A stretch of DNA of 64,000 nt from the NCBI GenBank assembly GCA_010405405.1, contig MU004234.1, positions 1,383,563 through 1,447,562 on the forward strand. The letters run 5' to 3'. The translations under genes were made by a program, and so were the position numbers. How positions within the stretch are numbered: position 1 is the stretch's first letter; each line of letters begins with the position of its first letter. The notes under the pieces are model-generated. The model was not told the DNA's origin, made no database searches, and saw only the letters and a list, made by a program, of their open reading frames with translations. The stretch comes from Microthyrium microscopicum. Its lineage: Eukaryota > Ascomycota > Dothideomycetes > Microthyriales > Microthyriaceae. Positions 1 to 11,604 of this stretch are shown here, in pieces.

Positions 1-729
1 GCCAATCGAGAAATACAAAATCTTCAGAGATTACTCGATGAGTCTATAGTCCTTTATCACCAATCATCATTATCAAAGACGATTTTCTCCACACTTCGAT
101 ACAAGCAAAGAACTCCAATCAACAATGTCATTTCCCTGGGTCTGGGAAGCTTGACTTCTCAAGACCAATCTCGCAGAATAAAACAATTGACAATTTTTCT
201 GGCTATCTCTGAGGAATTAGAGTCATTGTCAAAAACTTCCATCAAGCTTTACGCTCAGGATCCCACATTCACAAAGATCGACGAAGCATTTCTCCAAAGC
301 CTTGGAATCAACATCTTGAGAACGCCATCTCCTTCTATGCTTGGAGAGGCAGAACATTACATTAGCGAAAAGTCACTAGTGTATAGCCCTTTCCTTACAA
401 TACAGGCTTATCAAAGTCTATTCAATTCGAGTCCAATGGGAATGCTCATTGGAGATGACTTTAACGCCTTGAATTTAAAGTTTTCAAAGTTTACAGAAGA
501 CTATGAGGATGTGGATAGACTGGTCAGGCATGAACTAGTGAAGTATCAAAGGCGTTCGTTGGTACAAGACTCCAAAGTCGATCCTTCGTTCTGGGACAAG
601 GAAGACAAGATGTTTCCAATGGCCTTATACAGGAGAGAGGCGAGGATATCGAGTAGCCAAAGGCCAATACATCCAGTACGGCAAGGTAGTGGTTACGGAC
701 TAGAAAAGACTATATCCGCACGCTTGTAG
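1..729 (+). CDS. SRR1-like domain protein, 5' end outside window
   Basis: The frame is open from base 1 to the TAG at 727-729, so the gene begins before the window; 242 codons are visible. The pattern is that of fungal SRR1-like proteins: a strand with the motif ISLGLGSLTS near residue 45, then QLTIFLAISEELE, then KLYAQDPTFTKIDEAFLQSL, a Gly/Ile-rich strand, and SLVYSPF. SRR1 itself is a plant/animal protein linked to circadian and haem-related regulation, but fungal members have no settled function. The C-terminal 60 residues are basic and unremarkable. It is followed convergently by the GH27 gene, 151 bp away. No splice sites are needed in the visible part. The family call rests on motif memory, so it is moderate. 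Confidence 0.6.
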   Translation, partial: ANREIQNLQRLLDESIVLYHQSSLSKTIFSTLRYKQRTPINNVISLGLGSLTSQDQSRRIKQLTIFLAISEELESLSKTSIKLYAQDPTFTKIDEAFLQSLGINILRTPSPSMLGEAEHYISEKSLVYSPFLTIQAYQSLFNSSPMGMLIGDDFNALNLKFSKFTEDYEDVDRLVRHELVKYQRRSLVQDSKVDPSFWDKEDKMFPMALYRREARISSSQRPIHPVRQGSGYGLEKTISARL

Positions 730-880
730 CATACCTCAACAACATACTCATAACGCTTGTAATATTAGATGATACCCCTATTCAGACTATTTCTCAATTA
801 TCACAGCCATTTTATATGCGAAAGGTGATAGTAGAAAACTCTCCAATCGAGTCATCTTTTTCTTAACCCATCATGTTGCC

Positions 881-2518
881 CTACAATTCGTCTCGCTTCC
901 TCAACTTATTACCCTCAACCTTTCTCAGCCTAAACAAGCCAAGACTTCTCCTGTCAACCGTAGCTGTGAGAGTTCCACCAGCACTCAGTCTCCCAATCTT
1001 CTTTCCAAACAGCGCTGTAGCATTCGCTTTCAAACCGTCCGCATAACTCACTCGCGTTGAATTATATCGTGTGGTACTATTCATTGCCACAACTTCCGCG
1101 GTTCCATTCAAGATTTGTCCTGCTTCAGCCTCACCCATCCGGTTTGCCCACAAATCATAGATATCGAATTCTTCACTTAGCTCGGCTGCCACCGTATAAG
1201 TTCCACTGGTTCCTTGGTCGATGAATAGATCCTTTGCAGTTGCATTCATACTTCTGCTAGCATTTCCAGCGTTGACAAGTGCCACCACCGAGTCACCATT
1301 GTCCATTGTGCGAGTCCACAGCGCAATCTCACCAATTCCATACTCGTCCGTGTCGGCTACTGGATAGCGCCACTTTCTTACAGCTGCGCCTGCCGATGGA
1401 TCTTGGTTTAGAGCTATAACAGCAGGGTTGCTCAGAATCGCAAGATTCCCAGGTGACAGACTGAGTAGATTTGTACCGATAAGGAGAGGCGAGGACATGA
1501 ATGCCCACATGGAAAAGTGCGTCACGTATTCGGAATCAGTCATGCCAGCATTACCAACCTCAAGCATGTCCATGTCGTTAAATGAGCCGCTTTGAGTTCG
1601 CTGCCCAATGGAGGCCATCATGTTGAGGATCTTGAGAACACTGCAGTGATAACCTGCGAAACTACATCCGATGGCCTCGTCGCATGGGCAGCGTGGATCT
1701 GGGCGTGAAAAGCTATCTGTCATATGTTAGTCATGGAAAATCATGAAGATGAAGAAAGAGGAAGGTACCGTAAATATCACCGCTCATCCGATACGAGTTT
1801 GCAATCGTGTATGCCCAGTCAAATGGATTATCTTGACCCCAATTGCACATGCTGTACAGAATGGGTCTTCCAGTCGCATTGAGCGCCTTACTCATGACAT
1901 TATATCGATCAAAGCTAAGCTTTGGAGTACCGCTTTGCCCTTGATTATAGCAATTATCATATTTCAAGTAGTCCACACCCCAAGAGGCCCATAAGTCGGC
2001 GTCTTTCTGCTCATATCCTAGACTGCCGGGATATCGCCCACATGTATACAGGCCTGCAGATGAGTAGATCCCAAACTTGAGACCATATGAATGAACCTGT
2101 GAGATTAGACTTTTCATTCCCTACTTGATGTTAGTGAGAGAGACGGGTGACAATCAGAGAACCGCGAGGTAGTCGTGGCATACATTTGGGAACTTGACTG
2201 TATCTTCCACCAAATAACCACTATCATTCCGGCCTGTCGACCAACAATCGTCCAATATCAGATAATCGTATCCTAGCTCTTTCAACCCCAAGCTCACCAA
2301 AGATTTGGCCGTATTCAACAGCAAAGTCTCATTAACATTACACTGGAACGCATTCCTATAAATTTGAGCCAAGAGCTATGCCAAGTTGAGAGAGAAACAT
2401 ACCACGTATTCCAGCCCATCTGCGGCGTCAAATTAAGTCCATTATAACTCGTTGCACCCGGAGCATAAGCAATGGTTAGACCAGTGCCGGCCGCGATCAC
2501 AGCTGCAATGCGCATCAT
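881..2518 (-). CDS. Secreted alpha-galactosidase, GH27, with C-terminal RDEL
   Basis: Four exons give 491 residues: 2518-2403, 2355-2184, 2120-1769 and 1716-881; introns are 47, 63 and 52 bp and phases agree. It hydrolyses terminal alpha-1,6-galactose from galacto-oligosaccharides and galactomannan. The start is the first of two adjacent ATGs before a hydrophobic signal peptide; an upstream in-frame ATG at 2563 would spoil that signal. GH27 marks in order are TPQMGWNTW at the N-terminus, [16 protein letters not shown], the nucleophile Asp in KYDNC, and the acid/base Asp in RMSGDIYDSF. The last residues are RKRDEL, an ER-retrieval-like tail that is odd for a secreted enzyme; the KR just before it is a possible Kex2-type site. 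It is divergent from the GMPPA-like gene. Confidence 0.9.
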
Positions 2519-3788
2519 CTCTTGCAGTTTTTGAAAGACGAAAAGTGTGCAGTAGCTTGCCATCCTACTATTTATTAATAAATAAGATGAAGCATAGAAG
2601 TCGAGGTCCAAGTGCTCAGGTGATATTAATTTGGAACTCCGTTTTGCCGACCAATTGCCCTGTTTGCCTGCGTTCGTGAACACGATCACAGCATCCCGTA
2701 AGATGGTTGACAGGGAGCATATCCCATGTATGATGATTTACTCCTCTTTGGCACCCACATATTATGCAATTGGAGATGTAGTGTAGCATTTCAGTACTAG
2801 GCCATGTAGCTTTCTGGACCGAATCAGCAATTTTCAACCTTTCTTGGCTTCATATATTATTTGTATAGTTCTCAGCCCTGTAGCAATATCCTGTGATCTC
2901 ATAAGGTGACAAAGAGCAATACAGCCTCAAAGGCTTGTCGAAACTGTACAACGTACAATCATTAAGATAAGCCTGATTTAAACTCCGAGATCTCTCGTGT
3001 TTAGCACATCTTTGGTAATATTAGACCTGGCCAGCACATGAAGGAAAGTCTCGTATGCTTTCTTTACTGGTTCTTCCCAAGATATATAGGTGAAGATATC
3101 AGGAGACGTAAGATTCCCAACAGAGGCATATCATAGGAACCCAAATGATCAGCAAAGTTATCTGCAAAGGCCACTTTTCAATGTTGTGACAACAAAAACG
3201 AAGTCCATATGCGAGTGTAAGTTCTGGTCCTGGAGCTGGGTAGCGCGGGCAGCTTTGCTGACGAGAACAACTTGATCTATACGACACATTTGGGCTATTA
3301 ACACTCTCAAGGCCTACTAGTTAATGAGTATGATACTGTGTTGCGTAGAGGTGGTGAAGATGTTGTTGTAAAGAAGGAGAAAGAAAACAGCCCCACCATT
3401 TTTTCGAGATTTATTGTGACGACGATCAATTGAGACAAACCCCACTAGCCGCCATCAACCAACAAGCAACTCTCCACCGTCTTCCATCCTCCATCCTCCA
3501 CCCTCCTTTTCTTCCACATTTTCGAAATATATCAAATCAACATTGCCATATTCGCCTGGCAACGTGCTCTTGTCGTCGACTGCAATTGATCCAACCGGAT
3601 AGCTTCAAGCTTAGCGAACGTCCCGCTTTCAACGCACTCAACCCAACATCTGTACCTCACTTTCACCGCCTTCTACAAATTTTGTACCACCTTGTGACCA
3701 CTCAAGGTTGACAACTATTCTCACTCCCCCCGAAGAGGTTTCTCTGCTCAATCTCCCTTCTCATAACCTGCAACTATCCGCTTTCATT
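2519..3788. other. Intergenic, shared upstream region
   Basis: This 1.27-kb stretch lies between the divergent GH27 and GMPPA-like genes. The last 350 bp before the GMPPA-like ATG are rich in C and T, as in many fungal promoters of housekeeping genes. I see no gene or clear repeat. Confidence 0.5.
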
Positions 3789-5207
3789 ATGGCCACACTT
3801 GCTGCCAGACCGCGCCAAAACGGCGCAACCACAACCAAAGCTGTATTGCTTGTAGGAGGCCCGTCTCGTGGAACCCGCTTTAGACCATTGTCTCTAGACA
3901 AGCCCAAGGTATGCTTCCCAGAGCTAAGCAGCTCACATTAAGGATTAACCTCGATTGTCTAGCCCCTCTTCGAAATCGCCGGTCATCCCATCATCGAACA
4001 CTGTCTACGCGCCATCAGCAAGGTTCCCGAAATCAAAGAAGTCTACGTAATCGGCTACTATGAAGAGGACATCTTTCGTTCCTTCCTCCAAGATTGCACC
4101 AAAATCTTTCCTTCTCTGACCGTCAAATATCTTCGCGAATACGAAGCTTTGGGAACTGCTGGCGGATTATACCATTTCCGTGATGCCATCTTGAAAGGAT
4201 CTCCTGGTCGACTTTTCGTTCTCAATGCCGACGTCTGTTGCAGTTTCCCACTTGGACAAATGCTCAAGCTTTTCGAAGAGAAGAATGCCGAGGCAGTATT
4301 ACTTGGTACTCGAGTTCCAGAAGATGCTGCAACCAACTTTGGATGCATTGTCAGCGATCCCAATACCAAACAGGTTCTTCATTACGTGGAGAAGCCCGAA
4401 TCCAAGATTTCGAATTTGATCAACTGCGGAGTCTATCTGTTCGATACCGAATGCATCTTCCCAGCCATTGGAAAAGCATACAAACGCCGAGCGGATCGTC
4501 CTAGACTTCTCTCCTATCCTTCATCAGAGAATTTGGAGACATCATACATCGCTGATGAGGAGGATAGTGGCACCAATCAGGTTATTCGTTTAGAACAAGA
4601 CATCTTGTCAGACTTGGCGGATACTCGACAATTCTTCGTTCTAGAAACCAAGGACTTTTGGCGTCAAATCAAAACTGCAGGCTCTGCGGTTCCAGCGAAT
4701 GCTCTCTATCTTACAAAGGCATTTCAATTGCAATCACCCGAGCTATCCAAAGCATCGGCCGTCATTCTTCCTCCAGTCTTCATTCACCCGACTGCCAAAG
4801 TTGATCCTACAGCCAAACTTGGACCAAATGTTTCCATCGGCCCTCGCGCTAAGATCGGTCCGGGCGTGAGAATCAAGGAGTCTATCGTATTGGAAGATAC
4901 TGAAATCAAGCATGATGCTTGTGTCCTGTATTCCATCATTGGATGGGGAAGCAAAGTTGGCGCCTGGGCTCGTGTTGAAGGCACGCCAACCCCGTTAACC
5001 AGCCATAGCACCAGCATTATCAAGAATGGTATCAAAGTTCAAAGCATTACAATCCTAGGAAAGGAGTGTGGCGTTGGTGATGAAGTCAAGGTACAGAACT
5101 GTGTTTGTCTACCTCACAAAGAATTGAAGCGGGTATGTTAGGTCATTCTATTCCTTGTGCATAACTAACTGTGATATTAGGATGTGACTAATGAAGTTAT
5201 CATGTAA
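3789..5207 (+). CDS. Mannose-1-phosphate guanyltransferase, GMPPA type
   Basis: Three exons (3789-3908, 3963-5132, 5181-5207) encode 438 residues; introns are 54 and 48 bp. The family makes GDP-mannose from mannose-1-phosphate and GTP for cell-wall mannan and glycosylation in the cytosol. The N-terminal nucleotidyltransferase signature is GGPSRGTRFRPLS followed by LDKPKPLFEIAGHP; the GTRFRPLS form and the roughly 440-residue length point to the regulatory-type A paralogue rather than the 360-residue catalytic B enzyme (yeast Psa1). The C-terminal third is a left-handed beta-helix with hexapeptides such as HPTAKVDPTAKLGPNVSIG. The final exon codes only eight residues, DVTNEVIM, which match the conserved C-terminus of the family and confirm the splice. 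Confidence 0.9.
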
Positions 5208-5363
5208 ATGTCTTCAACGTCATTCAAATCGAATTCAGCGAAACCAAACATACTAGAGGCATGTATAGCGTAGCTGTCAGTGTTCTTATGGTCTTAGCAG
5301 CATAACGAGGGAATGGTTCATATCAACATATGCTGGAGCCGTGTTCTATAGAGGTATCATGAA

Positions 5364-6367
5364 TCAATAAAAGTTTCCCTTGATCTTCCCAATCAAATGG
5401 TCTCCATATACTACTTCGTCCCCAATCTCCTTGCCGCCAGTTTTTTCAATGCATTTCTTTAGTGGTCGAATACGAGCATTGAAGTTTGGTTCGAAGAAGA
5501 ATGGTACACTGACCCGATAATTGGAGCCAGTATGTATGACCCGATGTAATGTGCTTTTCCATAGTCCATTGGTCCATCTTTCTATCATATCCCCAATGTT
5601 CACAACGTACGCACCTGGAATGGGATTGGCGTATATCCATTCCCCAGATCGTGTGAGTACCTGTAGAGCATTGGGTGTCTCATCTGCAAGCAGCAAAGTC
5701 ACGCAACCATAATCTGGAAACTCAGCTTGTATTCCAATGGCTGATGAAAAATCTTACCTGTATGCTCTCCACAACTCACACCTTCAGCACAGTCTTCTAG
5801 TGGAGGATATCCAATCATCCGCATCACCCAAAAGCTCTTGTCAGTGCACCGTACCAGCTCGTTTGCCTCATCGCCATCCAATCCTAGCGCTCGTCCCATT
5901 GCTTCGACTAACACGCTGCCTACCTTCAAAACTTCCTCCACATACTTGTTCATCTCCGCCTTTAAATCTGCAGGCTGCTCAGGCCAGAGATTCTTCCCAC
6001 CCAGCGTCCCGTCCTTTGGTCGTAGGCTGCTGTTGCTTTCATCCCATTCCCTGTAAAAGTCCACTGCTTCATGCGCATCCCGTTTGCCTAAGGTGACGTT
6101 TTCTCCTAGACGCTGGAATCCTCGTGCACCGTCTGGATCTTGACGGGCTAGGCGCTCTTTGTCCGCGGGACTAGCGGTCTTGAAAAAGTTTCTTGTGAGA
6201 GTAAGGACCTGCTTGAGGCGCTCAGGTGGTATGCCGTGGTCGGTCAGATAAAAGAAGCCATGGGTTGTGCAGGCTGATGACAAGGCATTGAGAGTATTTT
6301 GGAGATCTGAGGGAGATGGCAAGGTGGTCAGTAGTGGAGCGAGTGAGATTACTGGAAGAGTTGACAT
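5364..6367 (-). CDS. 2-oxoglutarate/Fe(II) oxygenase, isopenicillin N synthase-like
   Basis: Two exons (6367-5758 and 5713-5364, intron 44 bp) give 319 residues. The N-terminal DIOX_N region runs LPVISLAPL to GFFYLTDHGIP. The jelly-roll domain has the iron ligands: HTDYG (His and Asp, created by the splice) and LHRVIH (second His), followed by Arg in RVSVPFFFEP, the usual 2-oxoglutarate-binding arginine. The substrate cannot be told from sequence; relatives include flavonoid, gibberellin and secondary-metabolite oxygenases. I chose the ATG at 6367 because the protein then begins just before the conserved LPVISL; the upstream codons are low-complexity. It is convergent with the GMPPA-like gene. 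Confidence 0.88.
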
Positions 6368-6605
6368 GGCGATAGGCTGGAAGTGAGAAGGCTTGGAGGG
6401 GAAAAGGGGAGGTAAAGAATGAGGTTGAGAGAAAAGGTGGGTTTGATAATCGCGCTGCCCCACTTTGGAGACCCAGTCATCAAAAATGGTTTTGTTAGAC
6501 AGGAACGAAGAGTTTAGTTCAGATGCGTGTTTATTCCCATTTCTACGGAAAGTGACTATTGTGATACGGTCGAGTCATTTCCGGGAACTTTCACCATCAA
6601 GCGAA

Positions 6606-7296
6606 TCAGAACTTGCCATCCTCCACTGCCTGTTTCAAGACATGCATGGTATCTTCAAGAACTCGAGCTGCCTGCACACGAACGGGTTCGTTCAGAGCCT
6701 GTTATTTTGTCAGTGACAATGTACATGTATTGCATTGTTGTATTGATTGGTCCTTACATTGGATCGATCAGATACTACCGCGTCAACATGAGCTGTTATG
6801 GTTTCTTGGACGAAATCAATGAAAGCCTTTGATCGTGCAATGCGAGCGAGGTTGGGTCCAAGAGTGGTTAGACCGATCTCTTCGACATTGCGCGTCAGTG
6901 TTGTGATTGAGTCTAGTGGTAGGCTGGCCGTGAAGCGTTCCAAATCCTAATTGGAACCCAACATCAATTCATGAATGGCTTTGGTAAGAGCCAGTTTGTG
7001 GCGGAGACGTTGAGCCTCTTTGGCCAATGCCGCAATCTCGAGTGCTAGAAATTAATCAGTAGCTTCAATAAAACTCAAAGACTTTACTTACAACGCTCAT
7101 TGAAAGGCATTCTGTAGATCCTAATCCAGTTCGATTTGTTCGCCTCGTGTTCTTTGGCATTTGCGGTGTCTTCGGCTGTGGCGTTGTCGTCGGTCTGGGC
7201 GTTGTCTTCGTCGATTGAACTCTTTGATGGGGGAAAGGGTTCCTTCGCTCCGTTTGCTTCTTCTCCGCCGAGCAGAATCTTTGAGAAGTTGTCCAT
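6606..7296 (-). pseudogene. Unrecognised gene with one in-frame TAG
   Basis: Three exons fit well: 7296-7092, 7044-6758 and 6698-6606 (introns 47 and 59 bp), phases agreeing to 195 codons. The N-terminus is acidic and disordered; then come helix-like stretches such as LEIAALAKEAQRLRHKLALT, SKAFIDFVQETITAHVDAV and VQAARVLEDTMHVLKQAVED. Reading is broken by a single TAG at 6949-6947, between HELMLGSN and DLERFTASL, in the middle of exon 2. No intron of normal size removes it. Either the gene is a recent pseudogene, the stop is read through, or the base is wrong; a shorter 106-residue product is also possible. I do not recognise the family. Confidence 0.5.
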
Positions 7297-7775
7297 CTTG
7301 AATTTGATGAAGGATAACGAATGGAACTCAAAGTTAATGGAGCGTAGAAGGGAAAAGACAGGAGTTGAGTATGAGGTTGGAAGTTTAGAGATAAGATCAG
7401 GTAACCATCTAATCAATGTTTCCAAATCATGAGCCCAAAATCCGGCTAAAAGCAATTTCTACAATATCTATTTGGGAAGAAAAATCATTCTAATTTCTAG
7501 CGCGTTGAATGAAATAGTTCTTACTTAATAAACTACTAGAGAATTGATTTGGTAGCTAGTTGAAGCGGCATGTTTTGGAGATATCTCGAAATAGATTAGA
7601 TTGATGTCACGATCTAATCTTTCTTGCGCTTGGTGCCAAGGCTGCCGCCTGCTCCTTAACATCACAACTTCATTTACTCCTGACTACTTTCAACTCTTTT
7701 GCTCTTTACTACTCTACTTCAATTCCTTCCTTTTCAATTGAAAAGCTTGTTATTAGAGAATCACTAATCGTCAAA

Positions 7776-9853
7776 ATGGATGGAAAAGATTCAGCCGGTG
7801 ACCCCTTTCCACCCCGCCTCAAGGACAACATAACATTCCAAGAACTACACGAGGCTCGTTTGAAGAAGAAAAATGAACTAGTCAAGATGAAAGAAGTTCT
7901 TGAAGGCGAAGCTGGAATCAAGGCGATGTATGGCAAGCTCGAGAAGATCGAGGCCAATGTGGATGCATCATCCGATTAGAAGTCGAATGTGGAACACATG
8001 AAGAAAGTCCTTGATCATCACCTTCCTCTCAACAAATCCGAGCCATTGGATGGTAATCCTGCTGCTCTGACTGAAAAGATTGGTTCTATGCAGCAATCAG
8101 TCAACACACTCTCTGGACATGTCGGCTCCATCCAAGGGCTTTCTAGCAATGTTGGTTTCATGCAGCAATCGATTAACACCTTCTCTGGAAATATCAGCTC
8201 CATGCAAGCATCAATCGATACCGTCTCTGGTCATGTCAGCTCCATGAAAGCATCAGTCGACAACATCTCTGGAAACGTTGGCTCAATCGAAGAACTTTCT
8301 GGAAAGATTGGTACCATGCAAGCATCGGTGAAAACCGTCTCTGAACATATCAGCTCAATCCAAGGGCTCTCTAGCAACATTGGCTCCATGCAAGCTTCAG
8401 GCAATACCATCTCTGGACACATTAGCTCAATCCAACAGCTTTCTAGCAATGTTGCTTCCATGCAGCAATCAGTTGATCAGTCAAACGCTGGGGTTGATCA
8501 GTTTGCTGGAGTTCTTGATGACGTTTGGGATAGCATGCAAAAATGCTTGGACAAAGTAAGACTCCTTCGTGACAGCGCGGGTTGACTTCTCATACTGACA
8601 AAATCCAGGTTGCTGTTGAGGGACTGGAAAGTTTTGCGGAGCTCATCAAGCAAAAAATGATGATACGAGATCAGAACATGGTGAATAGGATCGTTGATAA
8701 GCAAAAGAAATCCAATGAGGAACAATTCGAGGTAATATCTTTGCTCTACATTACATTGCCAAATACTAATGACTTAAAGACCCTCAAAAGCGCCATCAGT
8801 TCCAGCATTCAAGGACAAATGGGAACGATTCGAAATGATGTGGATGCCCAAATTCAGCGTCTTGGATCTGCCACCTCCGCTCATATTACGTCCTTGAAAA
8901 ACTCTATGCAGAGCGAGCTCGCGGCCAAGATCAAAATGTTTGACGAAGCCGTCCGCAGCGAGGTTGCTACCCAGATCAAAATCGTTAACGATGCTGCCTC
9001 CCTACGAATCAAAAATTTTGAGGATACCGCCGCTGCTGAGATCAAAACGTCTAACGATGCTGCGTCCGCCAGACTCAACAGCTTTAAGCAGGCCGCCCGT
9101 AGCGAGGTCAACAACCAGATCAAGATGTCTGACGACGCTGCGTCTGCCAGACTCAACAGCTTTGAGCAGGCCCCCCGTAGCGAGGTCAACAACCAGATCA
9201 AAATCTTTGACGCCGCTGCGTCTGCCAGACTCAATAGATTCGAGGAAGCCGCCCGTAGCGAGGTCATTACCCAGATCAAAATCTTTGACGCCGCCGCCTC
9301 CGCCCAACTCATTAGATTCGAGCAGGCCGCCCGTAGCGAGGTCAACAACCAGATCAAAATCTTTGACGCCGCTGCGTCTGCCAGACTCAACAGCTTTGAG
9401 CAGGCCCCCCGTAGCGAGGTCAACAACCAGATCAAAATCTTTGACGCCGCTGCCTCCGCCCAAATCGTTGAGACTGCCGTCCGAAACGATACCGCTTCTC
9501 GTACCAATGTGTTTGCCACCGCCGCCCCTGCGCAGGCTCCCGAGGTGAACATTCTGGGTGGTGGCAGTGGCACCTATCGGTTCCAGGGCCCTCATGGGCC
9601 AGTTGAGGTCCATGGTGCGACCTCAGCTGAACATTTCGAGAAGGCCAAGGAATACTTTCTTGGTCTGAAAGCCGAAAAGATCACCCGTTCTTACAAAGGC
9701 TGCATCGAGACTGGCATGGCTGGTCGCAGGTTTGAGGTTAGTGCTCGCGGCGCCAACAAGATCTGCGCCAGGTGCCGCACAAACCAAGTCCCTTGTATGC
9801 AGATGGTCTGGGATTCCAAAGATTCCAGCACTTCTCTCAATCTACGTTCTTAG
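7776..9853 (+). pseudogene. Repeat-rich coiled-coil protein with one in-frame TAG
   Basis: Exons 7776-8555, 8609-8731 and 8780-9853 (introns 53 and 48 bp) keep one frame of 658 codons, interrupted only by TAG at 7977-7979 after residue 67. If the stop is real, translation could instead begin downstream at ATG 7998. The middle has degenerate repeats of the type SMQASVxTVSGHISSIQ (8089-8480), followed by an alanine-rich array of 26-residue repeats (9050-9466) predicted to be helical. The C-terminal 100 residues are different: a Gly-rich linker, YRFQGPHGPVEVHG, and a Cys cluster ICARCRTNQVPCMQ that could bind a metal. I do not recognise the protein; long repeated helices suggest a structural or scaffold role, which is inference. 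Confidence 0.55.
9050..9466 (+). repeat. 78-bp tandem repeats coding 26-residue units
   Basis: Five full 78-bp units plus a partial sixth (FDAAASAQI) lie in frame in the third exon. The unit reads FDAAASARLNSFEQA plus RSEVNNQIKI, with small changes; a diverged 22-residue unit precedes them. Two units separated by others are nearly identical, which points to recent unequal exchange. Confidence 0.9.
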
Positions 9854-10194
9854 AGCTTGATCGAAACTCTGTACTTTAGTTATTACATGTTTTTTTAGGC
9901 TCTAAAATCGAACGTGATCTCCTATCTGACTCGATGTCTACCATTGACCTCTATGAATGTCCAGCTGAAATCCTTGCTCTCTCTTCAGTTCATGATATGA
10001 CCATCTTCCCATCTTACTGGATGTCTGCCATCGTCCTCTAAACATCAGATTTGTCCATCACTAGCGGTCATGCCTACCTTAAAATCTTTGCTCTATCTCT
10101 AATTCACGATTGAGCCGTTGCTCTGTGTTAGTCGATGTAGTCATTGCCATTGAGTGGACATGCTTGCGATTGCTGGTAAGTGCGACCAAAAAGA
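9854..10194. other. Intergenic, no gene seen
   Basis: The 3' flank of the repeat-protein gene. I see no open frame or clear repeat here. Confidence 0.5.
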
Positions 10195-10390
10195 TGTGGC
10201 TGTAAAAGGACACACTCCTCTTTATATTTATTGATACTTTCAAAGGGGAGGTTGATAAGAATTGTATCTAGTTTTGGATGGTAAAGCTTTGTATTGGGTC
10301 TCAGTTTTCAAATATCTTCGCTTAACGAGCTATGGATTGTTGACATCTGTGAACAAAATAGATAGGAGGGTGTATATTTTTACAACCACA
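10195..10390. mobile_element. Possible MITE, imperfect inverted repeat
   Basis: The left end, TGTGGCTGTAAAAGGACACA, resembles the reverse complement of the right end, TGTGGTTGTAAAAATATACA, with several mismatches. The size, about 195 bp, is similar to the better-preserved elements nearby. No target duplication is clear and the ends differ from the CACCC family, so the class is open. Confidence 0.4.
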
Positions 10391-10929
10391 GTCTACATCT
10401 GGATGTAGAAGCTCATACTTTCGAGAAACAAAACAATTGCTGGCATGTGTTTTAGGAGGATAACTCTTGAGAAAAGTAGGAACGAAGAATGATGACAAAA
10501 AAAAGCATCAAGCATCGGAGGTCAAATCCTCAATAACGGTAAAAAGCATGAAACACGCCGTCAGTCGACAAGCCAGCGGGACGCAGAAACAAAAGCTTAA
10601 TTGTAATGTACGTCGAAACAAAACGTACATGACGCGGATTCATCGGCTTCTAGTGGTGGACAACGAGCTTTCATTGGTTGACTAGAGGTGGAATTGGCTG
10701 GAACATGTGCCTTTTCTAGATCAACAGCCAATGAATGTTCAGCGCTTTTACAGCGGCGCCTACTAAGCATAACACAACTTGCGACACTTCTCACTCTTTT
10801 GTAACAGATCCATGGGTTCAGAGACAACCAAAAATGATTTTCCACGGATAATGAATGCATCGGGTCTGCGTGCATTACTCATACAAAGACCTAGCCAAGT
10901 GTATCTCATAATTGATACTCGGCGTCTGC
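10391..10929. other. Between two elements, no gene seen
   Basis: Short open frames on both strands near 10467-10875 have no splice support, no recognisable motif and overlap each other. I regard them as chance. Confidence 0.5.
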
Positions 10930-11163
10930 TACGCCCATGATCAAAAAGTGATTGTTGCTGACACTCTCCCCTATATGTTGGTCTTTAGAGCAATCCTCCA
11001 ATCTTTTCTAGCTAAGAGAGTCTATATTTCAGCCATCGAAGAGTTGTGTTTATCGATTTAGCGTCTCAGATGTTAAGTATCCAGGTTGTAGTTTGTTGGA
11101 TTTTCTGAGCATCTTAAAAAAATATGAGAAGGGTGAGTCTCAGCGAAGATCACTTGGCGTGTA
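10930..11163. mobile_element. Degenerate TA-flanked MITE
   Basis: The left end starts TA then CGCCCATGATCAAAAAGTGA; the right end, reversed, starts TA then CACGCCAAGTGATC. Both continue with a shared pattern GTGAT..T.GCTGA.ACTC.CCC. The 234-bp size and subterminal GTGAT and CTCCCC blocks match the 12177 element. The ends are diverged, so this is an old copy. Confidence 0.45.
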
Positions 11164-11370
11164 TGCGTGGGTGGCCATTGCGCGCAATCGCATGTTGTAT
11201 ACACCCGCTTGCGAAAAGTGATGAGCACCGACGGTCCCTAAGGTATGTATGCTAAATTCTACCAATCATACACAGAATAGCCTGGATTTCAAATTGGTTG
11301 TCATCAATTTAGTATTCAAAATACTATGTCTCAAGTCGATTTAATCTATGATTAGTTAAAACTAATTAAA

Positions 11371-11475
11371 TATCCTTAGAAGTAGTAGGAGGGACGGGTG
11401 TCTAGATACTTATACCTATCTATAAAAAGTAACAAGCACCTAGATACCTCTCCTCCTACTACTTTTTAGGAAATA
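11371..11475. repeat. Long foldback palindrome
   Basis: The arms read TATCCTTAGAAGTAGTAGGA at 11371 and, reversed, a close match ending at 11475; pairing runs further through GTCTAGATAC / GTATCTAG-like bases. The spacer is only about 20 bp. It could be a third, smaller foldback element inside the 11200 element, or its own internal hairpin. Confidence 0.7.
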
Positions 11476-11604
11476 TAATCAGTTTTAATGAATTATATCT
11501 TAAATAGCCTTAAAATAGACTATTCAGAACACTAAGCTAATAGTAACCAGCTTTTAATATAAGCTAATCTACGTGCGATAGGTACAAGTCTGTAAACATT
11601 GACA

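Noticed and set aside
2315-2689. Start of the GH27 gene at the 5' end of the frame or at ATG 2563
   Set aside because: The ATG at 2518 gives a normal signal peptide directly before the mature enzyme; longer starts add unrelated residues.
8881-9613. Long frames on other strands and frames over the 78-bp repeats
   Set aside because: They are shadows: a repeat whose unit is a multiple of three keeps all frames open. The plus frame joined to the upstream exons is the coherent one.
10467-10875. Overlapping short open frames on both strands between MITEs
   Set aside because: No motif, no splice sites, and they oppose each other; typical of chance frames.
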